NCBI RefSeq assembly: GCF_028009165.1
Contig: NC_079241.1
Span: forward strand, 5,518,001 to 5,582,000
Direction: 5' to 3'
Source of the DNA: Akanthomyces muscarius
Lineage: Eukaryota; Ascomycota; Sordariomycetes; Hypocreales; Cordycipitaceae
DNA: 64,000 nt
Within the stretch, counting starts at the first letter, position 1, and the number at the start of each line of letters is the position of its first letter. The notes beneath the pieces are model-generated. The model saw only the letters and a program-made list of their open reading frames with translations, was not told the origin of the DNA and did not search any database. This document shows, in pieces, positions 54,138 through 64,000 of this stretch. The translations under genes and the position numbers were made by a program.

Positions 54138-57100
54138 ATGATCGGCCGGCTGCTGAATCTCGGCACCGGCGGTGGCGGCGCGGCCAGCAACCATGACCAG
54201 GCGCCAAATGGTGGTCCGCGTCCTTTGCTCTCGCTGGACTCTGTGCAGGAAGACATACACACCCGGAATCTTCTCTTTCCCGATGCGCAAGCGCTTTATC
54301 AACATCGAAATGACCAAGTTTTCCCCTTTTCTACGGCGCCTCCTACGCCATCGACTGGCTCCGCAAGCACATACGATTACAACGACGAAGTCGACATCGA
54401 TGTTCGCGATGTGCGTATTTTGATTATGCAAGATAATCTCGGAGCGACCTCTGCATCCCTCTTATTTGACAGTCACCCCGTAGCCGAGGTTGATCGTACG
54501 GCGCCCAGCAACGAGGGTCGGAGAAATCCATTGTCTCCGCGCAGGGGCAGTGTGAGCCAGGCACGTCCCGTCTCGATTCACACGGAGAGCACCCAAACGC
54601 ATTTCCGCCAAGGTGCTTTTGACCGACGTGGCTCCATGCACGGGCGCAATCAGAGCCAAGCGGAAACCGAGGCCCAAAGAGCCTATCGTGAGTACCGGGA
54701 GGAGCTAGCCACCTTTTCGAGCTGCATTTTCGGCAACTCTGAACTCATGGCCTACAAAGGAACATCCACCAAAGTACACGTGGTGCCTAGTAATGATACT
54801 CGCCCAAGTGATGGTGTTTCTAGCATCGGAGACGGTCGTAGTTCTATCGGCCGTTCAAGCATGCGCTCAAGCAAGCTTTCACAGTCATTCTCTTCGCAAG
54901 CCATGTCCCCAACTTTTGGCTCGATGCCTCCTACGGCGAGTACCACGCCTCGCCAAAGTGATCGCAAGAAGGTTCTGATCACTCGCCTCTTCCCTGTCAA
55001 CTTGGCACATGAAGAAGTCGAGCCCAGTGTCACGCCGCAAAATCGATTTGCGGATGACAGTGCTGGCTTCCCTTTCCCACCTACCATCGACGAGGCCGCT
55101 ACGCGCAAAAAGAAGAAGCAACCAAAGCAACGGCGCACTCCTATGTATGCTGTTGTTCTCGTTATTCAACTGCCGCCTGCAACATCGCGGCTTTCGTCTG
55201 CCGTACCTTCTAAATCAGCATTCCGCGAGCCAGGCTCATATAACGAGCAAGAGGTGTACTCCTCTTCGTACAACTCCGTACGTGCTGGTGGCGGTGGCTG
55301 GAATATGTTTGGATCCGGCATGCCCACCGACCCAAATGAATCGCCCTTTGCGCTGGATGTCGAAGATAGAATCGACTCGTTGACCCAGCACTGGGACATC
55401 ATCATGAGAACGTTGACGCACCTCCAGTCCATTTCCGCTACAAGAGTACATCAGTTACTGAAGCATGCCGACTCCGCATCTCCTGGTCAGCAGGCGCCTA
55501 TGGTAACACACCAGAGCCATTCTTCGAGAAATGCCAATATGAACGACAGACGCAGTGTTGAACTTCCGAGAACCAAACCTGCTAAAAGCACTACCAAGTT
55601 GGTTTCTCTTTTGCCCAACTGCCTTGCGGGCGATATCGATATTGCTTTGGAGGTTGGACTCGCAAGAAGCAGAATCGTCACGGGCCTAGGTGCTGCGCGC
55701 GTTCTCACAGGACAGGGACGCTGGGGCATCTGGCGCGACGAGGCTATCTGGACAGCAAAGTGGGCAGCAACCCTCAACAAAGGACCGTTCCTCTACAACG
55801 TTCTCACGGGGTTTCTTGCAACCCACATGGACTGGCTCTCTGCCCTTTCTAGCCCTTCGTACCGCAGAAAGGCAGCCCTTCAAGCGCGCCATAAGCATGA
55901 GGAGGATATGTCTCTGCCTGCAAGAACAGTCATCATCTCCGATGATAAGATGGCCGCCCGAAGACTCGTATTTCTTCTTGCTGGCTTTCTGCCTGCCAAT
56001 CAGCATATGAACGCCCCGCGTGCACATCGCGCAAGCACGTCAACCTCTCTAGGCCCGTACTCAAATTCCCCGCCAACGTTCATAGTCCCAGTCCTGCGGG
56101 AAGAGTCTCTTCGACGTAAGATCAACCGCCGAACTGGGCTCAGGCGAGCATCGCATTCACGTGTGGGAAGCCAGAGCGCAAGAAACTCGACCGTCATTCC
56201 TCAGCTCCCCCAGTTCGGTATGGATAGAAATCACCAGAGACGCGCATCCGATGCCGCGTCTATACGCACGACGAACCTACCCATGGCTGGTAGCGAGCTA
56301 GGTACTAGGAAAAGCAGTGCTGCCACAACCGCAACCATCACACAAGAGCCAACCATGCCACACTTCACGAGCCTTCAGCGAAGTGAAAGTCACATGCGGC
56401 ATCGCCCGGGAAGCAGCAGCAGCTTTGCAGCTGACGACCTGAAACGCTCGCTTAAGCGAGGCGAAAGCAATGCAAGCGTCAGCACTACAAGTTCCCGCCC
56501 TCCCAGCTCTGGCCTCAAATGGGGAAACCTGATTGGTGGCTTCTGGACGGGACGACGAAGGGACTCTCTCGACAGCAATACTACAAGTCAAACCAGCGAG
56601 CTTCGGTCGCCGATTAAGCCATCATTCTCAAAGACCGATAGGCTCGCCGAAATGGTACAAGAATCTGTGGTACTCGAAGAGACTAGCGATCTACCCAGTG
56701 CGCCGTCTCCGCGAGCATCTGTAGATGCGCCGCCGACGATGACGAGGCAGAGCACCGCGCACGCGAAACAACGGGCATCTTTTTCACAGGCAGACCGAAC
56801 CCCTGACCCGAACGGAGTGTTTGACTCTCCTGTGAAGACCTCAATCAACCCGGAAGATGGAATCATCGACGTCGATGTGCCCTTTCCCGACTATATTGCA
56901 TCGTTTGAATCTGCTATCAGCTCGCCATCAAGCAGCGGTTATCTATCTACGCCGGGACTACCTGGTAGCTTGGACTTCTTTGAGCAATCAGCACGAATCA
57001 CCATTGATGGTGATACGCCCTTGAACGCTGCAGGTTGGCTCAGCCGCTTTCATCCCGATTTTTCACTGCAAGCCATTCTTCCGCAAGATGGCCTTGTTGA

Positions 57101-57725
57101 CAAGGTCAAGGCTGCGATGCGAGCTGAGCCCACTCCAGCGCCGCTTCCATCCCATCAGGGTGGAATGGAGGAGCGCTGGGTAGAGATTAGCTCTACCATC
57201 CTGGCTGACACTACTACAAACACCGTCACTCGCATTCTATATCGCAGGCTGGTAAAGACTAGAGCAGGCACCGAGCTCCCTTCTTCGCAGCCAATCAGCG
57301 CTCACACGCCCTCTGTTCTGCCTTATGAAACCCAACTAGACGAGGAGTGGATCGAAGAAGTCATTCTTGATGCTGACAAGTCCCTGGTTGAAGCCATCGA
57401 AAAGGTTGTTAGCGCCAACCCCGAGGCTACCAAGGACACAGCCTCGACTGTGCCTATACGAGCAGCCAGCGACTTTGGCAGCAGCGCCGACGTCACGCCC
57501 GATTCGCTCTCGGAGACGACGGAGATGGCCAACTCGTCCAGCGATGTACCCCGGGTGCAATGCAAGACCGTCATGCTGTCTGCGCTAGAGGATATTATCC
57601 GCGAAGTGATTGACCAGCGAGATGAAGACGGCGATGTACCCATCGGCGCACACTCGAGAAGGCGACCGAATCTGCTTCGCGACGCAGTCAGAACGTGGGT
57701 CTCAAACCTTGAGACCACAGAGTAG
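54138..57725 (+). CDS. LST4: Lst4, folliculin-interacting-protein (FNIP) family
   Basis: This is a single exon of 1195 residues. Residues about 85-115 (VDIDVRDVRILIMQD, then SLLFDSHP) match the N-terminal longin part of FNIP/Lst4. Conserved DENN-type blocks follow near YAVVLVIQLPPA, LTQHWDIIMRTLTHLQ, GQGRWGIWRDEAIWTAKWA and FLYNVLTGFLATHMDWL, then PARTVIISDDKMAARRLVF. The end holds WVEISSTILADTTTNTVTRI and the C-terminal block. Long Ser/Arg-rich disordered inserts lie between. Lst4 pairs with Lst7 (folliculin) as a GAP for Gtr2 at the vacuole and promotes TORC1 activity upon amino-acid refeeding. It lies 6.6 kb from IML1, which acts on the partner GTPase Gtr1. Confidence 0.85.
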   Translation: MIGRLLNLGTGGGGAASNHDQAPNGGPRPLLSLDSVQEDIHTRNLLFPDAQALYQHRNDQVFPFSTAPPTPSTGSASTYDYNDEVDIDVRDVRILIMQDNLGATSASLLFDSHPVAEVDRTAPSNEGRRNPLSPRRGSVSQARPVSIHTESTQTHFRQGAFDRRGSMHGRNQSQAETEAQRAYREYREELATFSSCIFGNSELMAYKGTSTKVHVVPSNDTRPSDGVSSIGDGRSSIGRSSMRSSKLSQSFSSQAMSPTFGSMPPTASTTPRQSDRKKVLITRLFPVNLAHEEVEPSVTPQNRFADDSAGFPFPPTIDEAATRKKKKQPKQRRTPMYAVVLVIQLPPATSRLSSAVPSKSAFREPGSYNEQEVYSSSYNSVRAGGGGWNMFGSGMPTDPNESPFALDVEDRIDSLTQHWDIIMRTLTHLQSISATRVHQLLKHADSASPGQQAPMVTHQSHSSRNANMNDRRSVELPRTKPAKSTTKLVSLLPNCLAGDIDIALEVGLARSRIVTGLGAARVLTGQGRWGIWRDEAIWTAKWAATLNKGPFLYNVLTGFLATHMDWLSALSSPSYRRKAALQARHKHEEDMSLPARTVIISDDKMAARRLVFLLAGFLPANQHMNAPRAHRASTSTSLGPYSNSPPTFIVPVLREESLRRKINRRTGLRRASHSRVGSQSARNSTVIPQLPQFGMDRNHQRRASDAASIRTTNLPMAGSELGTRKSSAATTATITQEPTMPHFTSLQRSESHMRHRPGSSSSFAADDLKRSLKRGESNASVSTTSSRPPSSGLKWGNLIGGFWTGRRRDSLDSNTTSQTSELRSPIKPSFSKTDRLAEMVQESVVLEETSDLPSAPSPRASVDAPPTMTRQSTAHAKQRASFSQADRTPDPNGVFDSPVKTSINPEDGIIDVDVPFPDYIASFESAISSPSSSGYLSTPGLPGSLDFFEQSARITIDGDTPLNAAGWLSRFHPDFSLQAILPQDGLVDKVKAAMRAEPTPAPLPSHQGGMEERWVEISSTILADTTTNTVTRILYRRLVKTRAGTELPSSQPISAHTPSVLPYETQLDEEWIEEVILDADKSLVEAIEKVVSANPEATKDTASTVPIRAASDFGSSADVTPDSLSETTEMANSSSDVPRVQCKTVMLSALEDIIREVIDQRDEDGDVPIGAHSRRRPNLLRDAVRTWVSNLETTE

Positions 57726-58470
57726 CGATTGCTACAACCACACACTTTTTTCTTTCCCATACGAGTCAGCAACTTTGTGTCTTGACATCTGCCGCTAATA
57801 CTCTGCGCAACTGTTTCTTACACTACTATAATATCTTTGATACCCACATCATCAACCGCGATTTCTTTTTTCCTCCTGGGATTAGGCGTCATATCTGGGG
57901 TTGACGCTGGCTTGCAATGGATGTTGTCACATTGCCGCCACATTTTTGCCACTCCAGGCAGAGGATGCTTCTTTTTCTTCCGCCCAGCTTTGAACATTTT
58001 CTTGTGCATCCTTCACGGTGCCTGGCGTTTACTTGGGAAAATTGAGTACCGAATTTATTTCTGGAGGCCAAACCCCCTTTTCATGGATATCAGAATTGCT
58101 GCCCTCTCTCAATGAGGTGCGATTTTCATACGTTTTATTATTAGCTTGGCATTGCCGCAGTTTATCTGCACACACACGTTTTATTAGCGGGCATGAGCTT
58201 ATGAGAGGTCTCTGCCGTTCTAGCTTCCCCGGTTTCATTGTCTCTTTTCCTTGATCATCGTTTTACGATAGTTTGGGCGAAACAGAAGCCAGCCAAATTA
58301 CTAGCACCCCATTTGATGGGCAAGATAGATTTTCATCCAGAGCCCTTCATTGGCATTTCAAAACATGCGCTTCCATCGTGGCAATACGAGGACATTTATT
58401 CGGAGTATATTCAACATGCTGATTTTACCAACGCCAGTAGTCCCATGTAATTTTGCATCGTAAACAACAT
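57726..58470. other. Convergent intergenic region
   Basis: 745 bp between the LST4 and DBP10 stop codons. Open frames up to 92 codons lack motifs. It probably holds the 3' ends of both transcripts. Confidence 0.5.
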
Positions 58471-61203
58471 CTAGGAGCGCTTCCGCATCGGCCGAGCATT
58501 CTTCTCCTTGCGCTTCTGCTTCTCCTCTCTGGCCTTGCGAATATCGTGCACGCCCTTGATCTCCTTTTTGCTGCCGGCGCCGTCCCGGAAGCGCCCGACG
58601 CGCTTCTCCTTGGCTTCGTCGACGCGCTTCTTGCGGACCTTGAAGTCGTCGCGGTACTTGTCGGCGGCCTTGGGCGCCTGCTCCAGCTTGTGCTTGTAGC
58701 GCACGCCCTGCGGCAGCAGCGACGCGGCGCTGGCCTTTTCGTCCTCGCCGACGCGCTGCGTGCGTCCCATGCGGTTGGCCTTGCGCCACTTGTCGTAGCG
58801 GCCGCTCTGGAAAGAGGCTGCAATCTTGACGCCGCTCTCGCCCGTCACCATCTTGGCGCCCTTGGAGCCGTCCTCGTCGTTTTGGCGCGAGACGTACTTT
58901 TTGGACTTCTTGTCCCAACGCAGGCGCTGCCTGTTGGCCTCGCCAAAGGACTTTGAGGACTCGTCGCCGCCCAGGTCCATGGTCACGTCGCGCGCGGCCT
59001 CGATGAAGCTGGAGCCGGCGCCGCCCGAGTGGACGCCGTAGCCGCGCTCTTCGGCGGCGTTGGTCGTGCGTGGCGTGTAGGACATGAAAATTTCAGAGTC
59101 GCGCCAGTCGTCTCTGTCCTTCTTGGACTTGCCATTATTAGAAATAGTGACTTCTAGGCCATCATCAGAGTCCTCTTCCACAGCGTCGAGGCCAGCGTCA
59201 TCATCCATGACCTCGTCAGAGTTGTCCATCGCTGGTGCGTCAATCTCATCATCGTCAATTACTTCTTCTACTTCAGCCTTTTGTTGCCTGCGGGGTGTAA
59301 TTCTCTTGCGTAACTGCTTCATTACGTCCGCGGCCTCGTTGGAGGCCTTGTCGCTGCGTCCGATTTCGAAAATTGTTTCATTCGGCCTGAAACCGCTAAT
59401 TTTCGTCATCATTTCTGCTCGGGCCTTTTCGTCGTTGTTAACATCGTTGCCAAAAAGAGGATGCAGCTGAACCCAAGGAGCAGAAGCCACGACTTCACGG
59501 GCTCTCTTGGCACTTTGGCTGGAGGCAGAGTTCCTTGTCTTCAAGTACAGCCTCTCTGCCTTGACAGAAACTTTTTGAAGCCCACTGATATCGTCGTTGT
59601 CGTGTATTACCCGATTGAACCATTCTACGTGCTCTTCTAGCGTATTTCTCACCAGAGAGCCAACGACCACGTCCTCGGCGTATGATGGGTTCGGTTTTTC
59701 TTGACCAATTACCAGCTGCTTTCCGAGGAAGAGCTGTAGGTCGAGAAGGTAGGGGGCGTCTGTATCGCGAACCAAACTGTAACTCCATCCACGCTGACCA
59801 GCACGAGCGGTACGGCCAACACGGTGAACAAAGATCTTGGGTTGCGAGGGAAAGTCGTAGTTGATGACGTTGGCTAGGACAGGAATATCGATACCTCTGG
59901 CGGCGACGTCGGTGACTACCAGAATGTTGGTTTTGCCATGGCGAAAGTCTTCTACCTGGATACGTCGTGCTGTTTGATCCAGCGCACCATACGCATGAGA
60001 AACGGCAAATCCAGCCCATTGCAGCAGGTTGGCGATATACTCGACGTGGTGCTTTGTGGCGGTGAAGACGATTGTAGAGTGTTCAGTAGGTCGCGCAGGG
60101 CCATCGGGCCCTCTCTTACGCTTTTTCGAGCCTTTCTCTTCATCGGCATCCTCGGGCTTGCCAACAGGAACCTTGATGATGTCGTGTAGAATATGCAGTA
60201 GTGAACCCTCCTTTTCATCTCCCTTGATGCTGAAATATGCGCTTTCAAGATCTGGCGAAACTTTGGTATCGGCGTCTAGACGCACAAGGCTTGGGTCTTG
60301 GAGACCGGCTCGGGCAAACTCGACGAGGGACGTAGGGAGCGTAGCCGAGAAGAGCAGTGTTTGTCTCGAGAGCGGGAGGGCGTGAAGAATTTCGGTGAGC
60401 TGGGCAGCAAAACCCATTTCGAAGAGGCGATCGGCTTCATCAAAGACGACATATTTGATTGAACGTATATCGAGGCTCATCTCAACCTTCAAGTGCAGGA
60501 ATCGACCGGGCGTGGCAATGACGATATCTGGGTTGGCCGCCATGGAACCAAACTGCTCCTCCAAGCTGTCACCACCAACGAGTAGAACGGCCTTGAGGTC
60601 CGTGCCTCTTGCCATTTCTTTGACAACCTTTAGTGTTTGGATGGCCAATTCACGAGACGGGGACATGATGAGGGCGCGGGCTCCGAACTGAGCGCTGTGG
60701 GCGCGCAGGCGCTCAATCATGGGAATGACGAAGGCGGCCGTCTTTCCGGAACCAGTTCTAGCCATGCCAACAACATCTTTTCTGTCGAGAACCAGGGGAA
60801 TCGTTTTTCGCTGAATGGGCGTCGGAACTGAGAAACCTTTTCGGGCAATTGCTTTCAGAAGATTGGCGTTCAATCCTGCCAAAACGATTAGTACTGGAGG
60901 TTGAGAGGAAGCCTGTCAGGATTTCTTACCCATGGCTTGGAAACCACCACCCTTTTTGACGGTGCGGCCCTTGAGGTTCGACGATTTTCTGAAAGACGCG
61001 GCCTGCTTCAGCGCAATGAACGCTTCGTCGCCATCATCATCGTCTTGGCCACGCCCGTTCATCAGACCGTCAAAGTCGAAATCGGCGTCGGCATCCGCAG
61101 CTCCTTTCTGCTTGCCGCTGGTGGAGTCATCTCCTGGGTAGATGGACCCGAAAATGTCCATTTCGGGCTCAGAGGCCGTCGGAGACACTGCGCGTCTAGA
61201 CAT
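58471..61203 (-). CDS. DBP10: DEAD-box RNA helicase Dbp10 (DDX54)
   Basis: Exons 61203-60930 and 60875-58471 (54-nt intron, gtaaga...ggcag) give 892 residues. The first exon supplies the N-terminal acidic part and the Q-motif entry (GGGFQAMGL); the second carries the helicase core: ARTGSGKT at 130-137, SPSRELA, DEAD at 237-240, SAT at 268-270, [13 protein letters not shown] and [13 protein letters not shown]. The Dbp10 C-terminal domain (SDKASNEA..., [31 protein letters not shown]) and a Lys/Arg-rich tail follow, as expected of this nucleolar helicase of 60S ribosome assembly. All catalytic motifs are intact. The 3' end is very GC-rich at third positions. Confidence 0.95.
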
Positions 61204-62749
61204 GTCGGCCGATTTTCTGTATGAGCTCCGAATGTCGAGATGTGATGGTGGCTGCAAATCAACTTTTCTCCATTTGCTGGCTCAGCCAATTTTTTTTCTG
61301 GGGCGCAGGTCGTTATCTTATCGCTGCGGGGTGGTGGTTGGCCGTTGCGCCTCGCAGGGGGCAGGGGTACCAAAAAAGGATACTGGTGGCTGTGATGGTT
61401 GCTGTGAAAAGAAAGCAGTCAAGGAAGATAAAGGAAGAATAAAAAGCAAGGGAAACCCCCAAAATGAGCAAGATAGAATATGGTAGTAGAAGGGAGTGAG
61501 AGTAACCAAAAGAATTAACAGACAGAATAAACAATAAGCCCCTACTTCTATTTAAGCGGCGCCTTGTTCTGTCACCCAGTCGTGCCTCTGTAACTTGGTA
61601 CATCAATATCCGACGCAACGCCCACTACATCTCGGAGCAAGATCCTTTACATATATCTGCATCAAGTGGCCGAGGTCATAGCTCGTGCATGATGTCCGCA
61701 GCATCACTGTATTTTGGACACGGCAGAGGCGACAGCATATGCGGAGGTTGTGCTTCTGTTGACCACCGCCTCGTCGCCTGCATCATGTAGTCATCAATAT
61801 AGGAGAAGGGGTAGCGGCGAATTCTATTACATTACAAATTGAGCTGCAGTGCCTACCATAAGGAGCCGTAGCTAACCATTTTCTATAGCGATTGGCCTTT
61901 TCCTAGAGGCCGAGAAGCGACCAGAACGGCCAGATTGTCCTGTCGAGAAGTAGTATATTACAAAAAAACATGAAAATTGGTCGGCCAACTAGCTCGCTCT
62001 ATCTGCTAGATATTCTCAGTTCCATCGATTTGGGACAACTATTAATTTAATCCCCCCCCAGCCTGTGTGGCTGACGTCCGTCAGTCACTTGTCCTTTATC
62101 AGATTTGACTCGGCGTTAGCATTTGAAGGAGGAAAACTCCTGTAAGCTGAAAGATCGGTGGGCCATCCTATACTTGCTTTAAGACCATACCGGCCTAGGG
62201 CCCCATCAAAATCGGGTATCTACGACTTATAGACAATGCCGCTCGACATTAGCTTTCTGCAGCGTCTCGCGAGTTTACCCACTGTCGCTCGTACTTGTAA
62301 GTCACTCGGAGAAACTGCAACACAGTAGCACTATGGCTGTAGACCAGAGCCTAATATTAAACTGGATTATTTCATTATTCTCCTTCACTTGAGATTTTGG
62401 CCAACTTGGGGGAATACATTTTAAGTAGCAGAACTGCGAGACATGACGAGGGCTCGAGAAGTGGTGGTTCCGCCCACGCAAGCAGGGGACAAGAAAAGGA
62501 GCGATCTTCTTTGTCTTGTTTATTTTATGTTTTCTTCACTTTTATATCTGTTTTATCATTATTGTTATTCTCATCTTCGTTATTCATGGGAACTGATCGC
62601 CCCCGGCCTCTTTTCAACTGCTCCTGGCGCCGCGCAAGACCCACCCCGCCGGAGCAGACCCGCCTCCTCGTCGTTTGCAGGAATCAACCAACGTCCAAGA
62701 CTCGGCAGAACCGTGCGCTTCAATCATCTGTCGCACAGAATCATACACA
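61204..62749. other. Divergent intergenic region
   Basis: 1.5 kb between the DBP10 and J-protein starts. No gene is seen; a CCCCCCCC-type run at 62051-62059 is the only simple repeat of note. Confidence 0.5.
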
Positions 62750-63573
62750 ATGGCGACCGAACAAGACAAGGAAGACAAGGCTGCGCTTGATGCGCTCGAG
62801 ACGGAGGCCAAAGAATGGGAAAAGGTATGTCCGCCCTGACCCGACCAGGCACCCAGCCCGTGTCGCGCGACCACCGAAGCGTCACTGACCAGCAAATCTC
62901 CAGGATGCGGAAATCGACAGAGTCTTGAAAGCCTTTCGGTTGGATGCGTACGAACACCCTCTTCCCATCTACAATCACCACGTTACCTAACCGCACCTCG
63001 AACTACAGATACGCAGTCCTCGACCTCCAGCCCGGCGTCCCCGAGTCCGACATCAAAATCACGTACCGCAAAAAGTCGCTCCTCATCCACCCGGACAAGT
63101 GCAAGAACCCGCTCGCGCCCGACGCCTTTGACCGGCTCAAGAAGGCGCAGACGGAGCTCATGGACGAGAAGCACCGCGAGCGCCTCGACGAGGCCATTGC
63201 CGACGCGCGCATGCTGCTCCTGCGCGAGCAGAAGCTGACGGTCGACAGCGAGGAGCTCAAGACGGACCTGTTCGCCAAGCAGTGGCGCGACAAGGCCCGC
63301 GAGGTGCTCGTCGACAACGAGCAGCGCCGCCGGCGGCAGATGAAGGCCCAGATGCAGGAGGAAGGGCGCGAGCAGCGCAAGCAGGACGAGGAGACGGAGG
63401 TGCGCAAGCGCAAGCGCCAGCACGACCAGGACTGGGAGGCCACGCGCGACGAGCGCATCAGCAGCTGGCGCACCTTTCATAAAGGCAAGACGGGCGCCCC
63501 CAGCGGTGGTGGTGGTGGCGGCGGAGAGCCGGACAAGAAGAAGAAGAAGAAAAAGGTAAAGCCCATTGGGTAA
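62750..63573 (+). CDS. J-domain protein, DNAJC8/Spf31-like
   Basis: Exons 62750-62824, 62904-62947 and 63009-63573 give 227 residues. After a charged start the segment DAEIDRVLKAFRLDAYAVLD leads into a J domain with the HPD motif (LLIHPDKCKNP) that stimulates Hsp70 ATPase. The order of the EIDRVL...AF entry helix, J domain, then a long charged coiled coil and Lys-rich end is that of the DNAJC8/Spf31 group, which is associated with the spliceosome. The C-terminal region has a glycine run and a KKKKKKK tract that can serve as nuclear signal. Third codon positions are extremely GC-rich, more than in its neighbours. All splice sites are standard. Confidence 0.87.
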
Positions 63574-64000
63574 AGGGAGCGCGGTGCGTGTACAGTCCGT
63601 TGAGCGCACAACACGCTGCGAGCAGACACCGGCTTTTAGAGATAAAATTACGACAACTATAGATACCCAAATACAAGAAGCATAGATTCACTGTATCCTT
63701 GCCGCCATGGCAGCACATCACTTGCAAGTAAGCATGTAAATACTCGAAGGACTATATTTAAAGAAGCGGGGGATTTGTCTCCGACTAAATAGATTGGTCT
63801 CTCCATATACAATTGAAATGTGCTCTATTGGCTTGCACTGCGCAAATATCATGCGCTTCCTCCAACAGATCGAACCGCCTGCTCAATAATGGCGCTTTTG
63901 TCACAGGACAAGCATACTGTATGCCAGCTGTTGGAAACAAAACGCCGTTTTCTATCTCCTGGTTCGTATCTTTTCTCCTGTCTTTTATAAAAAATTAACC
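63574..64000. other. Intergenic to window end
   Basis: 3' flank of the J-protein gene; no gene is seen before the window ends. Confidence 0.5.

Noticed and set aside
62983..63609. 208-codon minus-strand frame opposite the J-protein
   Set aside because: Leu/Ala-rich shadow caused by GC-rich third positions of the real gene.

Overview
The window is nuclear DNA of a filamentous ascomycete, most likely a Sordariomycete of the Hypocreales type. The support is short introns (about 45-110 nt) with GTRAGT donors, CTAAC/CTAAT-like branch sites and YAG acceptors, long pyrimidine-rich promoters, a cluster of CCTAGGTA palindromes, and fungal families such as Zn2Cys6 regulators, a PNP-NACHT-ankyrin NLR, Iml1, Lst4, Scc2, Nbp35 and Dbp10. 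No operons, phage or CRISPR are present. I rebuilt splice sites by eye; exon coordinates are in each entry.

Left part (1-19 kb) is accessory in character. It holds a two-exon Zn2Cys6 regulator, a decayed gene end, a small coiled-coil gene, a broken cysteine-protease-like relic, degenerate repeats, a complete three-exon NLR (nucleoside-phosphorylase-like domain, NACHT, about ten ankyrin repeats), a PAF-acetylhydrolase-like lipase, an intron-containing tRNA-Leu(CAG) with two inverted truncated copies nearby, and an SDR oxidoreductase. The NLR lies between two copies of a perfect 32-bp inverted repeat, and its coding sequence looks more AT-rich than the housekeeping genes further right.

Right part (19-64 kb) is conserved core genome: an unrecognised serine-rich protein, the GMF-family actin regulator Aim7, cytosolic Fe-S scaffold Nbp35, tRNA-Gln, deoxyhypusine hydroxylase, RNA polymerase I subunit Rpa12, cohesin loader Scc2, a vacuolar Ca2+/H+ exchanger, a UPF1-like helicase gene with three coding lesions, the TORC1 regulator Iml1, a CDF zinc transporter, the FNIP-like TORC1 regulator Lst4, ribosome-biogenesis helicase Dbp10 and a DNAJC8/Spf31-like J protein. 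Neighbouring genes are often convergent and very close (47 bp between the LIA1 and RPA12 stops, 102 bp between AIM7 and NBP35, 138 bp between the helicase and IML1).

Functional threads: two amino-acid/TORC1 regulators (Iml1 and Lst4) lie within 7 kb of each other with a zinc transporter between them. Several genes serve translation or ribosome production (Lia1, Rpa12, Dbp10, two tRNAs). The accessory end shows immune-receptor and repeat-decay features typical of fast-evolving fungal regions. All family assignments come from reading motifs; no database search was run.
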